64,000 nucleotides of DNA, from positions 1,525,811-1,589,810 of the forward strand of contig NZ_ML137218.1 of the NCBI RefSeq assembly GCF_004015795.1. Direction: 5' to 3'. Source of the stretch: Falsirhodobacter deserti. Lineage in GTDB: Bacteria > Pseudomonadota > Alphaproteobacteria > Rhodobacterales > Rhodobacteraceae. A model generated the notes under the pieces. It was not told the DNA's origin and did no database searches. It was given only the letters and a program-made list of their open reading frames with translations. The translations under genes and the position numbers were made by a program. Below are positions 56,513 to 64,000 of the stretch, piece after piece; position 1 is the stretch's first letter; every line of letters starts with the position of its first letter.

Positions 56513-57799
56513 ATGCCCGCTCCCCTGCGTATCGGACTTGCCGGCCTTGGAACGGTCGGCGTCGGTGTCATCAAGATCGTTCAGCAGCATGCTGACATGA
56601 TCGCAATGCGCGCGGGGCGGCCGATTACCATCACTGCCGTTTCCGCCCGCGATCCCATGCGCAGCCGCGGTGTGGATCTGTCGGGTTTTGCCTGGGAAGC
56701 CGATCCGGTTGCCCTTGCCCGCCGCGACGATGTGGACGTTTTCGTTGAAGTGATGGGCGGGCACGAAGGTGCCGCCAAGGACGCGACCGAAGCTGCGCTG
56801 GCCGCTGGCAAAGACGTGGTCACCGCGAACAAGGCGCTGCTGGCCCATTACGGCCAGGCGCTGGCGGAAACCGCCGAAGCGGCGGGCCGCTGCATCCGGT
56901 TCGAGGCTGCCGTTGCCGGCGGCATCCCGATCATCAAGACGCTGGCCGAAGGCCTTGCCGGCAATGGCATCCGCCGCGTGATGGGCGTGATGAACGGCAC
57001 CTGCAACTATATCCTGACGCGGATGGAAGATGCGGGCCTGCCCTATGAGGTCGTGTTCGAGGAAGCCCGCGCCCTCGGCTATCTGGAGGCAGACCCGAAT
57101 CTGGATGTCGGGGGCATCGATGCCAGCCACAAGCTGAGCCTGCTGTCCTCCATCGCGTTCGGCACGCAGGTTGCCTTCGACGCGGTGGAGATGGAGGGCA
57201 TCGGCGCCATTTCCATCGACGATATCCGGCGCGCGGCCGATATGGGCTATCGCATCAAGCTGCTGGGCGTTGCCCAGATGACGGGCCGCGGTCTGGAACA
57301 GCGGATGACGCCCTGCCTTGTACCTTGCGACAGCCCGCTGGGCCAGCTTTCGGGCGGCACGAACATGGTCGTGGTCGAAGGCGACGCCGTGGGCCAGATC
57401 GTGATGCGCGGTGCGGGTGCGGGCCAGGGGCCCACCGCCAGCGCCGTGATGGGCGACGTGATCGATCTGGCGCGCGGCATCCGCACGGCCACGTTCGGGG
57501 TGCCCGCCGCATCGCTGACGGTGCCTGTGGCAGCCCGCTCTGCCGCGCCGGCCGCGTGGTATCTGCGGATGCGCCTGCAAGACAAGCCCGGCGCGCTGGC
57601 CAAGATCGCAACGCGGCTGGGCGAGGCTGGCATCTCCATCAACCGGATGCGCCAGTATGGCCACATGGACGGCGATGCGCCGGTCCTGATCGTCACGCAC
57701 AAGGCCACGCGCGATGATATCCTGACGGCGCTGGAATCGTTCCGAAGCACCGGCGTTCTGGTGGGCGAACCGGTCGCCTTGCGCATCGAAGACGTCTGA
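56513..57799 (+). CDS. hom: Homoserine dehydrogenase
   Basis: A 428-residue NAD(P)-dependent enzyme that converts aspartate semialdehyde to homoserine. Dinucleotide motif GLAGLGTVGVGVIKI; catalytic region AAVAGGIPIIKTLAEGLAGN; GGIDASHKL contains the catalytic segment. A C-terminal ACT domain (from RMRLQDKPGALAKIATRLG) suggests threonine control. TCGGAGG lies before ATG 56513. glpX follows after about 70 bp. Confidence 0.96.
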   Translation: MPAPLRIGLAGLGTVGVGVIKIVQQHADMIAMRAGRPITITAVSARDPMRSRGVDLSGFAWEADPVALARRDDVDVFVEVMGGHEGAAKDATEAALAAGKDVVTANKALLAHYGQALAETAEAAGRCIRFEAAVAGGIPIIKTLAEGLAGNGIRRVMGVMNGTCNYILTRMEDAGLPYEVVFEEARALGYLEADPNLDVGGIDASHKLSLLSSIAFGTQVAFDAVEMEGIGAISIDDIRRAADMGYRIKLLGVAQMTGRGLEQRMTPCLVPCDSPLGQLSGGTNMVVVEGDAVGQIVMRGAGAGQGPTASAVMGDVIDLARGIRTATFGVPAASLTVPVAARSAAPAAWYLRMRLQDKPGALAKIATRLGEAGISINRMRQYGHMDGDAPVLIVTHKATRDDILTALESFRSTGVLVGEPVALRIEDV

Positions 57800-57871
57800 T
57801 AGCGCCACCACGCTTGCCCCACGCCTCCCCCCGCTCTACCACTAGGGCGCAAAGAGGAGACGAGGGGCAAG

Positions 57872-58840
57872 ATGGCCAACGCAGAACAATTTCAAGACCG
57901 TATGCTTTCGCTGGGCCTGGCCCGCGTGTCGGAGGCAGCGGCGCTTGCCTCGCACAACCTGATCGGGCGCGGCGACGAAAAGGCCGCCGACCAGGCCGCC
58001 GTGAACGCCATGCGCGACCAGCTGAACCTGCTGGATATCGCAGGCGTCGTGGTGATCGGTGAAGGCGAACGCGACGAAGCGCCCATGCTGTTCATCGGCG
58101 AGGAAGTGGGCACCGGCAACGGCCCGGCGGTGGATATCGCGCTGGACCCGCTGGAAGGCACGACGCTGACGGCCAAGGACATGCCGAACGCGCTGACCGT
58201 GATTGCAATGGCCCCACGCGGCACCCTGCTGCACGCGCCCGACGTTTACATGGAAAAGCTGGCGATCGGGCCAGATTATGCCCCCGACACGGTGACGATG
58301 GCCATGTCGCCGGCTGAACGCGTGTACGCGCTGGCCAAGGCCAAGGGCGGTTCGGCGCAGGACATCACCGTCTGCATCCTTGAACGTGATCGTCACGCCG
58401 ATCTGATTGCTGAGGTCCGCTCCACCGGTGCGGCGATCCGCCTGATCACCGATGGCGACGTGGCGGGCGTGATGCACTGCTCCACCCCCGGCACGGGCAT
58501 CGACATGTACATGGGTTCGGGCGGGGCGCCGGAAGGCGTGCTGGCAGCCTCGGCGCTGAAATGCATGGGCGGCCAATTCTATGGCAAGCTGCTGTTCCGC
58601 AACGATGACGAGATCGGCCGCGCCCGCAAGGCCGGGATCGAGGATCTGGACCGCGTTTACACCCGGGACGAGCTGGTGACCGCCGACGTGATCTTCGCCG
58701 CCACCGGCGTGACCGATGGCAACCTCGTCGCCGGCATCAAGCGCGAGGTGGGCTGGCTTACGACTGAAACCATCCTGATGCGCTCGCGCACCGGGTCGGT
58801 CCGGCGGATGACCTATCGCAACCCGATCAAGGCGATCTGA
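57872..58840 (+). CDS. glpX: Class II fructose-1,6-bisphosphatase
   Basis: A 322-residue FBPase of the GlpX family (lithium-sensitive phosphatase fold), used in gluconeogenesis and possibly the Calvin cycle. Motifs are VVIGEGERDEAPMLFIGEE and DPLEGTTLTAKDMPN (metal ligands). The ATG has a good purine-rich upstream region (GAGGAGACGAGG). The terminator follows. Confidence 0.95.
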   Translation: MANAEQFQDRMLSLGLARVSEAAALASHNLIGRGDEKAADQAAVNAMRDQLNLLDIAGVVVIGEGERDEAPMLFIGEEVGTGNGPAVDIALDPLEGTTLTAKDMPNALTVIAMAPRGTLLHAPDVYMEKLAIGPDYAPDTVTMAMSPAERVYALAKAKGGSAQDITVCILERDRHADLIAEVRSTGAAIRLITDGDVAGVMHCSTPGTGIDMYMGSGGAPEGVLAASALKCMGGQFYGKLLFRNDDEIGRARKAGIEDLDRVYTRDELVTADVIFAATGVTDGNLVAGIKREVGWLTTETILMRSRTGSVRRMTYRNPIKAI

Positions 58841-58846
58841 TCCATG

Positions 58847-58875
58847 AACGCCCTGCCCCCGCGGCAGGGCGTTTT
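58847..58875 (+). terminator. Rho-independent terminator after glpX
   Basis: An 11-bp stem (AACGCCCTGCC / GGCAGGGCGTT) with a 5-nt loop, then TT and CGC. It starts 6 nt after the stop of glpX and separates it from recJ. Confidence 0.85.
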
Positions 58876-58928
58876 CGCATACCGGCCAGCCTCTACCCAT
58901 TCCGCGGCGAAGGGCTTATGTCGGGGCC

Positions 58929-60680
58929 ATGACGATCCTGCGCCCCTTCCTGAACGTTGAACGCTCCCTCACCGGTCGCCGCTGGGTCGGCCCCGGCGAC
59001 GAGGAGGACCGCCTGTCCGAAGCGATGGTGCAGGCAACGCGCCTGCCCGCCGCCCTGTGCCGCACGCTTGTGCGCCGCGGCGTGGCCCCGGCCGAGGCGG
59101 AATTGTATCTTGCCCCTGCCCTGCGGGATCTTCTGCCCGATCCGATGACGCTGCGCGACATGGGCCCTGCGACGGACCGCGTGCTGCAGGCCGTGCGGCG
59201 GAACGAACGGATCGCGATTTTTGCCGATTACGACGTTGATGGCGGATCGTCTGCCGCGCTGCTGATCGTGTGGCTGCGGGCACTGGGACGGCAGGCGACA
59301 CTGTATATCCCCGACCGGATCGATGAAGGCTATGGCCCCAACGTGCCTGCGATGCGCGATCTGGCGGCGCGGCACGATCTGATCATCTGCGTGGATTGCG
59401 GCACGCTCAGCCATGAACCCATCGCTGCGGCGGCTGGGGCCGATGTGGTCGTGCTGGATCACCACCTTGGGGCGGAAACCCTTCCGCCCGCACTGGCCGT
59501 GGTGAATCCCAACCGGCAGGACGAGGATGGCAGCCTTGCCCACCTTTGCGCCGCCTCGGTGGTGTTCCTGATGCTGGTGGAGGCGAACCGCCGCCTGCGG
59601 TCCGAAGGCGTGACGGGGCCGGACCTGATCGGGATGCTGGATCTGGTGGCGCTGGCCACGGTGGCCGATGTTGCCCCGCTGATCGGGGTGAACCGGGCGC
59701 TGGTGCGGCAAGGCCTGAAGGTGATGGCGCGGCGCGAACGCGTGGGACTGACGGCACTGGCCGATGTGGCACGGATGAACGAGGCGCCCACTGCCTATGC
59801 CCTTGGGTTCCTTTTGGGGCCGCGGGTGAATGCGGGCGGGCGCATCGGGCAGGCCGATCTGGGCGCGCGGCTGCTGGCAACGGACGATCCGCGCGAAGCG
59901 GCCGCCCTTGCGGCGCGGCTGGACGAGTTGAACACCGAACGCCGCGACATCGAGGCGCGCGTCCGGCAGGAAGCCATGGCACAGGCCGAAGCGCGCGGGC
60001 TTGACGCGCCGCTGGTCTGGGCGGCGGGCGAAGGCTGGCATCCAGGCGTCGTGGGCATCGTCGCCTCGCGCCTGAAGGAAGCCACCAACCGCCCTGCCAT
60101 CGTGATCGGGATGGATAACGGGATCGGCAAGGGATCGGGCCGGTCCATCAGCGGCGTGGATCTGGGGGCGTCGATCCACCGGCTTGCCTCGGAAGGGCTC
60201 CTGCTGAAGGGCGGCGGGCACAAGATGGCCGCCGGCCTGACGGTGGAGGAGAAGCGCCTGCCCGAAGCGATGGAGCGGCTGGCGGCACTGCTTGCCAAAC
60301 AGGGGGCCGGCAATGCGGGCCCCTCCGACCTTCGGCTGGAAGGGTTGCTGATGCCCGAGGCCTGCACCCCCGAGCTGATCGAGCAGATCGAGGGGGCCGG
60401 CCCCTTCGGCGCCTCCTCCCCCGCGCCACGCTTTGCCTTTGCCGCGCAAAGCCTGAAATGCCGCCGAATCGGAGAGAGTCATCTGCGGCTGACCTTTGGC
60501 GGCCTTGGCGGCCCGCAGATCGACGCGGTGGCCTTTGGTGCATTCGACGGCCCGCTTGGCCCCGCGCTGGAAGGCTGCGGCACGCGCCGCTTCCACCTTG
60601 CCGGCCGGCTGGAGATGAACAGCTGGGGCGGCCGCAACCGCGTGCAGCTTCGCCTTGAAGATGCTGCCGAGGAAAAGTGA
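58929..60680 (+). CDS. recJ: Single-stranded-DNA-specific exonuclease RecJ
   Basis: A 583-residue DHH-family 5'-3' exonuclease. DHH-domain motifs: IFADYDVDGGSSAAL near 97, VDCGT, VVLDHHLGAE; the DHHA1 part has GRSISGVDLGASIHRLA and KGGGHKMAAGLTV; an OB-like C-terminal domain follows. Full length. The tRNA-Glu genes follow immediately. Confidence 0.96.
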   Translation: MTILRPFLNVERSLTGRRWVGPGDEEDRLSEAMVQATRLPAALCRTLVRRGVAPAEAELYLAPALRDLLPDPMTLRDMGPATDRVLQAVRRNERIAIFADYDVDGGSSAALLIVWLRALGRQATLYIPDRIDEGYGPNVPAMRDLAARHDLIICVDCGTLSHEPIAAAAGADVVVLDHHLGAETLPPALAVVNPNRQDEDGSLAHLCAASVVFLMLVEANRRLRSEGVTGPDLIGMLDLVALATVADVAPLIGVNRALVRQGLKVMARRERVGLTALADVARMNEAPTAYALGFLLGPRVNAGGRIGQADLGARLLATDDPREAAALAARLDELNTERRDIEARVRQEAMAQAEARGLDAPLVWAAGEGWHPGVVGIVASRLKEATNRPAIVIGMDNGIGKGSGRSISGVDLGASIHRLASEGLLLKGGGHKMAAGLTVEEKRLPEAMERLAALLAKQGAGNAGPSDLRLEGLLMPEACTPELIEQIEGAGPFGASSPAPRFAFAAQSLKCRRIGESHLRLTFGGLGGPQIDAVAFGAFDGPLGPALEGCGTRRFHLAGRLEMNSWGGRNRVQLRLEDAAEEK

Positions 60681-60689
60681 TTTTTCCTC

Positions 60690-60718
60690 TTGCGCCTGCC
60701 GTTCGGGGGCACTAGAAG
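60690..60718 (+). promoter_or_regulatory. Promoter of the first tRNA-Glu
   Basis: TTGCGC, 17-nt spacer, TAGAAG, ending 10 nt before the tRNA. The same elements with the same 17-nt spacer stand before the second copy, which is the main evidence. Confidence 0.6.
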
Positions 60719-60728
60719 CCCCCGCAGT

Positions 60729-60803
60729 GGCCCGTTCGTCTATCGGTTAGGACGTCAGGTTTTCAACCTGAAAAGAGGGGTTCGACTCCCCTACGGGCTG
60801 CCA
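60729..60803 (+). tRNA. tRNA-Glu (anticodon TTC), copy 1
   Basis: A 75-nt tRNA with encoded CCA. The acceptor stem GGCCCGT pairs with ACGGGCT (first pair a G-U wobble), the D-arm has TATCGGTTAGGA, the anticodon stem TCAGG/CCTGA encloses TTTTCAA (anticodon TTC), and the T-arm contains GGTTCGACTCC. It is identical to the copy at 60934. Confidence 0.95.
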
Positions 60804-60890
60804 CTTCCCCCTTTCATGACAGAATGATCGCCTCCGGCTTTCGCTTGCCGGTCCGCCTTCAACTTTATCAAGAAACTTTCAAAAATCCTC

Positions 60891-60919
60891 TTGCGCCCTT
60901 TGCGCGTTCTGCGTAGAAG
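60891..60919 (+). promoter_or_regulatory. Promoter of the second tRNA-Glu
   Basis: TTGCGC, 17-nt spacer, TAGAAG, 14 nt before the second tRNA. The preceding TCCTC is shared with the first copy, so each tRNA seems to have its own promoter. Confidence 0.6.
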
Positions 60920-60933
60920 CCCGCTACCCAAGT

Positions 60934-61008
60934 GGCCCGTTCGTCTATCGGTTAGGACGTCAGGTTTTCAACCTGAAAAGAGGGGTTCGACTCCCCTACG
61001 GGCTGCCA
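60934..61008 (+). tRNA. tRNA-Glu (anticodon TTC), copy 2
   Basis: A perfect 75-nt duplicate of the first tRNA-Glu, 205 bp downstream. The spacer between them differs from the flanks apart from the promoter elements. It is followed by about 105 bp and then crtY. Confidence 0.95.
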
Positions 61009-61114
61009 CGGGTTTCTTTCTGGAAAGAAGGCCTGCAGGTTGATCCTGCACAAGAAATTCCCCTCGCCTTTCCCGATCCGACCGCTACCATCGCCCTTGA
61101 AGAACGAGGGATGG

Positions 61115-62251
61115 ATGCAAACACAGATCGCGATTGCCGGTGCGGGATTGGCCGCCGCCGTAACGGCGCTGCGGCTGCTGGATCGCCGCGATCCACCCCG
61201 CATCACGCTTATCGATCCGCGCCCGCTGACGGGGCGCACATGGTCGTTTCACGAACATGACGTGACGGCGGATGAACGCCGCTGGCTGCAACCGGCCATC
61301 GCGCATCAATGGCAGGGGCAGGAAGTGCATTTTCCCGCCTTCCGCCGCAGCCTGCGCGCCGGATATGCCACCATCACGCCCGAACGCATGGCGAACGCCC
61401 TCCAGCATGACCGGCTGACCATCATCGAGGCGCGAACGGAATCGCTGGCCGAGGATCACCTGCAACTGGAAGACGGAGCCCGTATCGACGCCGCCTGCGT
61501 GATCGATGCGCGCGGCATGGCCCCGCATCCCGCGCAGGATCTGGCGTTCCAGAAGTTCGTCGGCCAAGAGGTGGAGCTTGCCGCCCCCCACGGCCTGAAG
61601 CACCCGATCATCATGGATGCAAGGGTGGACCAGATCGACGGCTACCGCTTCGTTTATGTTCTGCCCTTTGGCCCCGACCGCCTGCTGATCGAGGATACGC
61701 GCTATTCCGACAGCGCCGATCTTGCACCCGAAGGATTCCGCACCGCCATCGCCGCCTATGCCGCGCAGCAGGGCTGGCAGATCAGCCGCGTTCTGGCCGA
61801 GGAAACGGGTGCCCTGCCCCTGATGCTGGAGTTCGACGCGCCCCGCTTCTGGCGTGACACGGACCTGCCGCGCATCGGGATGCGGGCGGCGCAGTTCCAC
61901 CCTGTCACCGGCTATTCGCTGCCCGACGCCGTCCGCACCTCGGCCCTGGTGGAGGCGCACTGGCAGCGTGGGTCCGCCCGCCTGTCGCAGGCAATCCGCC
62001 ATGACGCGCTGCTGCGCGCGCGGGGGCAACGGTTTTACCGCATGTTGAACCGGATGCTGTTCCGTGCCGCCCGCCCGGCCGAGCGTCGCAAGGTGATGGA
62101 GCGGTTCTATCGCCTGCCCGAGCCGCTGATCGAGCGTTTCTATGCCGGCCGCACCAGTTCGGCCGACATGGCACGCATCCTGATTGGCAAGCCTCCCGTG
62201 CCCATCGGACGCGCCCTGCGCGTTCTGCCCGAAAGGATCTCGAATGTCTGA
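61115..62251 (+). CDS. crtY: Lycopene beta-cyclase (CrtY type)
   Basis: A 378-residue FAD-dependent CrtY that makes the beta-rings of beta-carotene from lycopene. Motifs: IAIAGAGLAAAVTALRLL (Rossmann), VIDARG, QKFVGQEVELAAPHGLKHPIIMDA and FVYVLPFGPDRLLIEDTRYSD, then FHPVTGYSLPDAVRTS. ATG 61115 is preferred over a start 25 codons upstream; GAGGG lies before it. crtI starts inside its 3' end (8-bp overlap). crtZ/crtW are not upstream; recJ is. Confidence 0.94.
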   Translation: MQTQIAIAGAGLAAAVTALRLLDRRDPPRITLIDPRPLTGRTWSFHEHDVTADERRWLQPAIAHQWQGQEVHFPAFRRSLRAGYATITPERMANALQHDRLTIIEARTESLAEDHLQLEDGARIDAACVIDARGMAPHPAQDLAFQKFVGQEVELAAPHGLKHPIIMDARVDQIDGYRFVYVLPFGPDRLLIEDTRYSDSADLAPEGFRTAIAAYAAQQGWQISRVLAEETGALPLMLEFDAPRFWRDTDLPRIGMRAAQFHPVTGYSLPDAVRTSALVEAHWQRGSARLSQAIRHDALLRARGQRFYRMLNRMLFRAARPAERRKVMERFYRLPEPLIERFYAGRTSSADMARILIGKPPVPIGRALRVLPERISNV

Positions 62252-63698
62252 AAGAACGGCCGCCGTGATCGGCGCGGGACTTGGCGGCCTTGCGCTGGCC
62301 ATTCGTCTGCAATCGGCGGGCATCGCCACGACCCTGTTCGAAAAGCGCGACCTGCCGGGTGGGCGCGCCTATGTCTGGCACGATGCGGGCTTCACCTTCG
62401 ATGCGGGGCCGACCGTCATCACCGATCCCGAATGCCTGAAGAAGCTGTGGCGCCTTTCGGGCCGACGGATGGAAGATTACGTCACGCTTCTGCCCGTCAC
62501 GCCCTTTTACCAACTGTGCTGGGAGGACGGGTTCAAGTTCGACTATGCCGACGATCAGGACTCCATAGACCGGCAGATCGCGGCGAAATCCCCGCAGGAC
62601 GTGGAAGGATATCGCCGCTTCCTGCGCTATTCACAGGACGTGTATCGCGAAGGGTATGAAAAGCTGGGGACAGTGCCCTTCCTGCATTTCAAGTCGATGA
62701 TCAAGGCGGGGCCGCAGCTTGCACGGCTGCAAAGCTGGCGCTCGGTCTATTCGATGGTGGCGAAGTTCATCAAGGACGACCAGTTGCGCCAGGCCTTCAG
62801 CTTCCACACCCTGCTGGTGGGCGGCAACCCGTTCGAAACATCGTCGATCTATGCGCTGATCCATGCGCTGGAACGTCAGGGCGGCGTGTGGTTCGCCATG
62901 GGGGGCACCGGCGCCTTGGTGCAGGGCATGGTGAACCTGTTCCAGGACCTTGGCGGCATCATCCATTGCAACGCCGAGGTGGAGCGGATCGAAACCGCAG
63001 GCAGCCGCGCCACCGCCATCCACGTGAACGGGCAGCGTCATGCCTTCGACATGATCGCCAGCAATGCCGATGTGGTGCACACCTATCGCAAGCTGCTGGG
63101 CGATGCCAAAGGCGACAGGCTGGCGGCGAAGCGGCATTCGATGTCGCTCTTCGTCACCTATTTCGGGCTGCGCGGCGAAAGGCCGGACCTGCGCCACCAC
63201 ATGGTCCTGTTCGGCAAACGCTATCGCGAGCTGATACAAGAGATTTTCCACGGGCATGACCTGCCCGACGACTTTTCGCTTTACCTGCACGCGCCTTCGG
63301 TGACGGACGGCTCGCTGGCGCCCGAAGGGTGCAGCGCCTATTACGTGCTGTCACCCGTTCCGCATCTGGGGCAGGCCGATGTGGATTGGGATGTGATCGG
63401 GCCGCAATACCGCGACAAGATCCTCGATTACCTAGAGGAGCGGTACATCCCCAACCTGCGGCGCGACCTGATGACCGTTCGCCACTTCACGCCCTTTGAT
63501 TTCCGCGACGAATTGAATGCACACCTTGGCAGCGCATTCTCTATCGAGCCGATCCTGACGCAAAGTGCGTGGTTCCGCCCCCATAACCGCGACGAGCGGC
63601 TGGAGAACCTTTACATTGTTGGCGCGGGCACCCATCCCGGCGCGGGCATTCCCGGCGTCGTGGGCAGCGCCGAGGCAACGGCAGGGCTGATGATATGA
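62244..63698 (+). CDS. crtI: Phytoene desaturase (CrtI type)
   Basis: A 484-residue FAD enzyme that converts phytoene to lycopene by successive desaturations. N-terminal AVIGAGLGGLALAIRLQSAG and EKRDLPGGRAY; C-terminal VGAGTHPGAGIPGVVGSAEATAGLM. Full length. ATG overlaps crtY by 8 bp, and its stop overlaps crtB by 4 bp (ATGA). Confidence 0.96.
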   Translation: MSERTAAVIGAGLGGLALAIRLQSAGIATTLFEKRDLPGGRAYVWHDAGFTFDAGPTVITDPECLKKLWRLSGRRMEDYVTLLPVTPFYQLCWEDGFKFDYADDQDSIDRQIAAKSPQDVEGYRRFLRYSQDVYREGYEKLGTVPFLHFKSMIKAGPQLARLQSWRSVYSMVAKFIKDDQLRQAFSFHTLLVGGNPFETSSIYALIHALERQGGVWFAMGGTGALVQGMVNLFQDLGGIIHCNAEVERIETAGSRATAIHVNGQRHAFDMIASNADVVHTYRKLLGDAKGDRLAAKRHSMSLFVTYFGLRGERPDLRHHMVLFGKRYRELIQEIFHGHDLPDDFSLYLHAPSVTDGSLAPEGCSAYYVLSPVPHLGQADVDWDVIGPQYRDKILDYLEERYIPNLRRDLMTVRHFTPFDFRDELNAHLGSAFSIEPILTQSAWFRPHNRDERLENLYIVGAGTHPGAGIPGVVGSAEATAGLMI

Positions 63699-64000
63699 CC
63701 GACACCACGATCGCCCATGCCGAGGAAAGCATCGCCAAGGGCTCCAAAAGCTTTGCCGCCGCCGCCCGCATCTTCGATCGGCGAACGCGCGATGATTGTG
63801 TCATGCTTTACGCATGGTGCCGCCATTGCGACGATGTGATCGACGGGCAGGATCACGGCATGGCGCAGTCCGAAGGGTTCCGGCAGGGCCAGATGCAGCG
63901 CCTTGCCGACCTGCGGGCGAAAACCGCCGCCGCGCTGGCGGGTGAACCACAGGCCGATCCCGTGTTCGAAAGCCTGCGCCGCGTGGCGCAGCGCAACGCT
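63695..64000 (+). CDS. crtB: Phytoene synthase (5' part, truncated by window edge)
   Basis: The first 102 codons of CrtB, which condenses two GGPP to phytoene. The motif SKSFAAAARIFDRRTRDD and the first aspartate-rich motif CRHCDDVIDG are in view. ATG overlaps crtI. The rest is outside the window; the order crtY-crtI-crtB suggests crtE (or other) further right. Confidence 0.95.
   Translation, partial: MTDTTIAHAEESIAKGSKSFAAAARIFDRRTRDDCVMLYAWCRHCDDVIDGQDHGMAQSEGFRQGQMQRLADLRAKTAAALAGEPQADPVFESLRRVAQRNA

Noticed and set aside
55901-57811. Open frame of 636 codons on the minus strand opposite hom
   Set aside because: No recognisable motif; the plus strand encodes a complete homoserine dehydrogenase.
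60729-61008. CRISPR or other repeat array
   Set aside because: The 75-nt repeat occurs just twice and each copy folds as a full tRNA-Glu.

Overview
The window is GC-rich, densely coded chromosomal DNA of an alphaproteobacterium, almost certainly a member of the Rhodobacteraceae. The evidence is the neighbourhood glyQ-glyS-PPDK-like-SleB/CwlJ, an LdtR-type MarR regulator, a short-core member of the '[11 protein letters not shown]' protein family, and class I IlvC beside a tandem Lrp/AsnC pair. A SAM-II riboswitch before metZ and frequent 4-bp ATGA/GTGA gene overlaps fit as well. The window ends in a crtY-crtI-crtB cluster, the beta-carotene type of pathway seen in Paracoccus-like carotenoid producers rather than the spheroidene pathway. 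Genus cannot be fixed from the sequence alone.

Layout. 1-2.0 kb: end of a capsule operon (kpsC). 2.0-7.3 kb: ldtR, sdhE, aspartate aminotransferase, thiN, purA and two lineage-type unknowns. 7.4-12.8 kb: a tightly overlapping operon with dacC-like carboxypeptidase, tmk, holB, tatD, a PhnP-like metallo-hydrolase and an AEC transporter. 12.8-14.5 kb, minus strand: a compact phage-type lysis cassette (holin-like, 31-residue membrane protein, N-acetylmuramidase, overlapping inner/outer spanins) next to a tRNA-Leu(GAG), with no other phage genes. 14.6-16.7 kb: lipB and a heme-copper oxidase subunit I paralogue that has lost most of its binuclear-centre ligands. 17-25.3 kb: yqeY, carA, a GT2 glycosyltransferase with an MshEN-like N-terminus, a GntR regulator, a HAD nucleotidase, a UbiH-type hydroxylase, the Lrp pair and ilvC. 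25.3-38.9 kb, mostly minus strand: glmM-folP-folB, a SleB-type hydrolase, a PPDK homologue with an altered ATP-grasp half, glyS-glyQ, trkH-folE2, and metZ with its riboswitch and terminator. 39-44.4 kb: hydrolase, GST, yciB, ftsY, a small secreted protein, xseA. 44.5-60.7 kb, all plus strand: purD, lysC, ptsP, alr-mlaE-mlaF-radA-cvpA-purF, flavin reductase, a small lipoprotein, hom, glpX, recJ. 60.7-64 kb: two identical tRNA-Glu(TTC) genes, each with its own similar promoter, then crtY-crtI-crtB running off the end.

Together these genes are mainly core metabolism: aspartate-family amino acids (aspC, lysC, hom, metZ), purines (purA, purD, purF), pyrimidines (carA), folate (folE2, folB, folP), branched-chain amino acids (ilvC), cell wall (alr, glmM, dacC-like, SleB), replication and repair (holB, tmk, xseA, recJ, radA) and protein targeting (ftsY). 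The regions most worth a second look are the degenerate oxidase-like protein, the isolated lysis cassette, the riboswitch-terminator leader of metZ, the PPDK-like protein, the MshEN-like glycosyltransferase, and the junction of the tRNA-Glu pair with the carotenoid genes. I see no CRISPR array, rRNA, insertion sequence or intact prophage.
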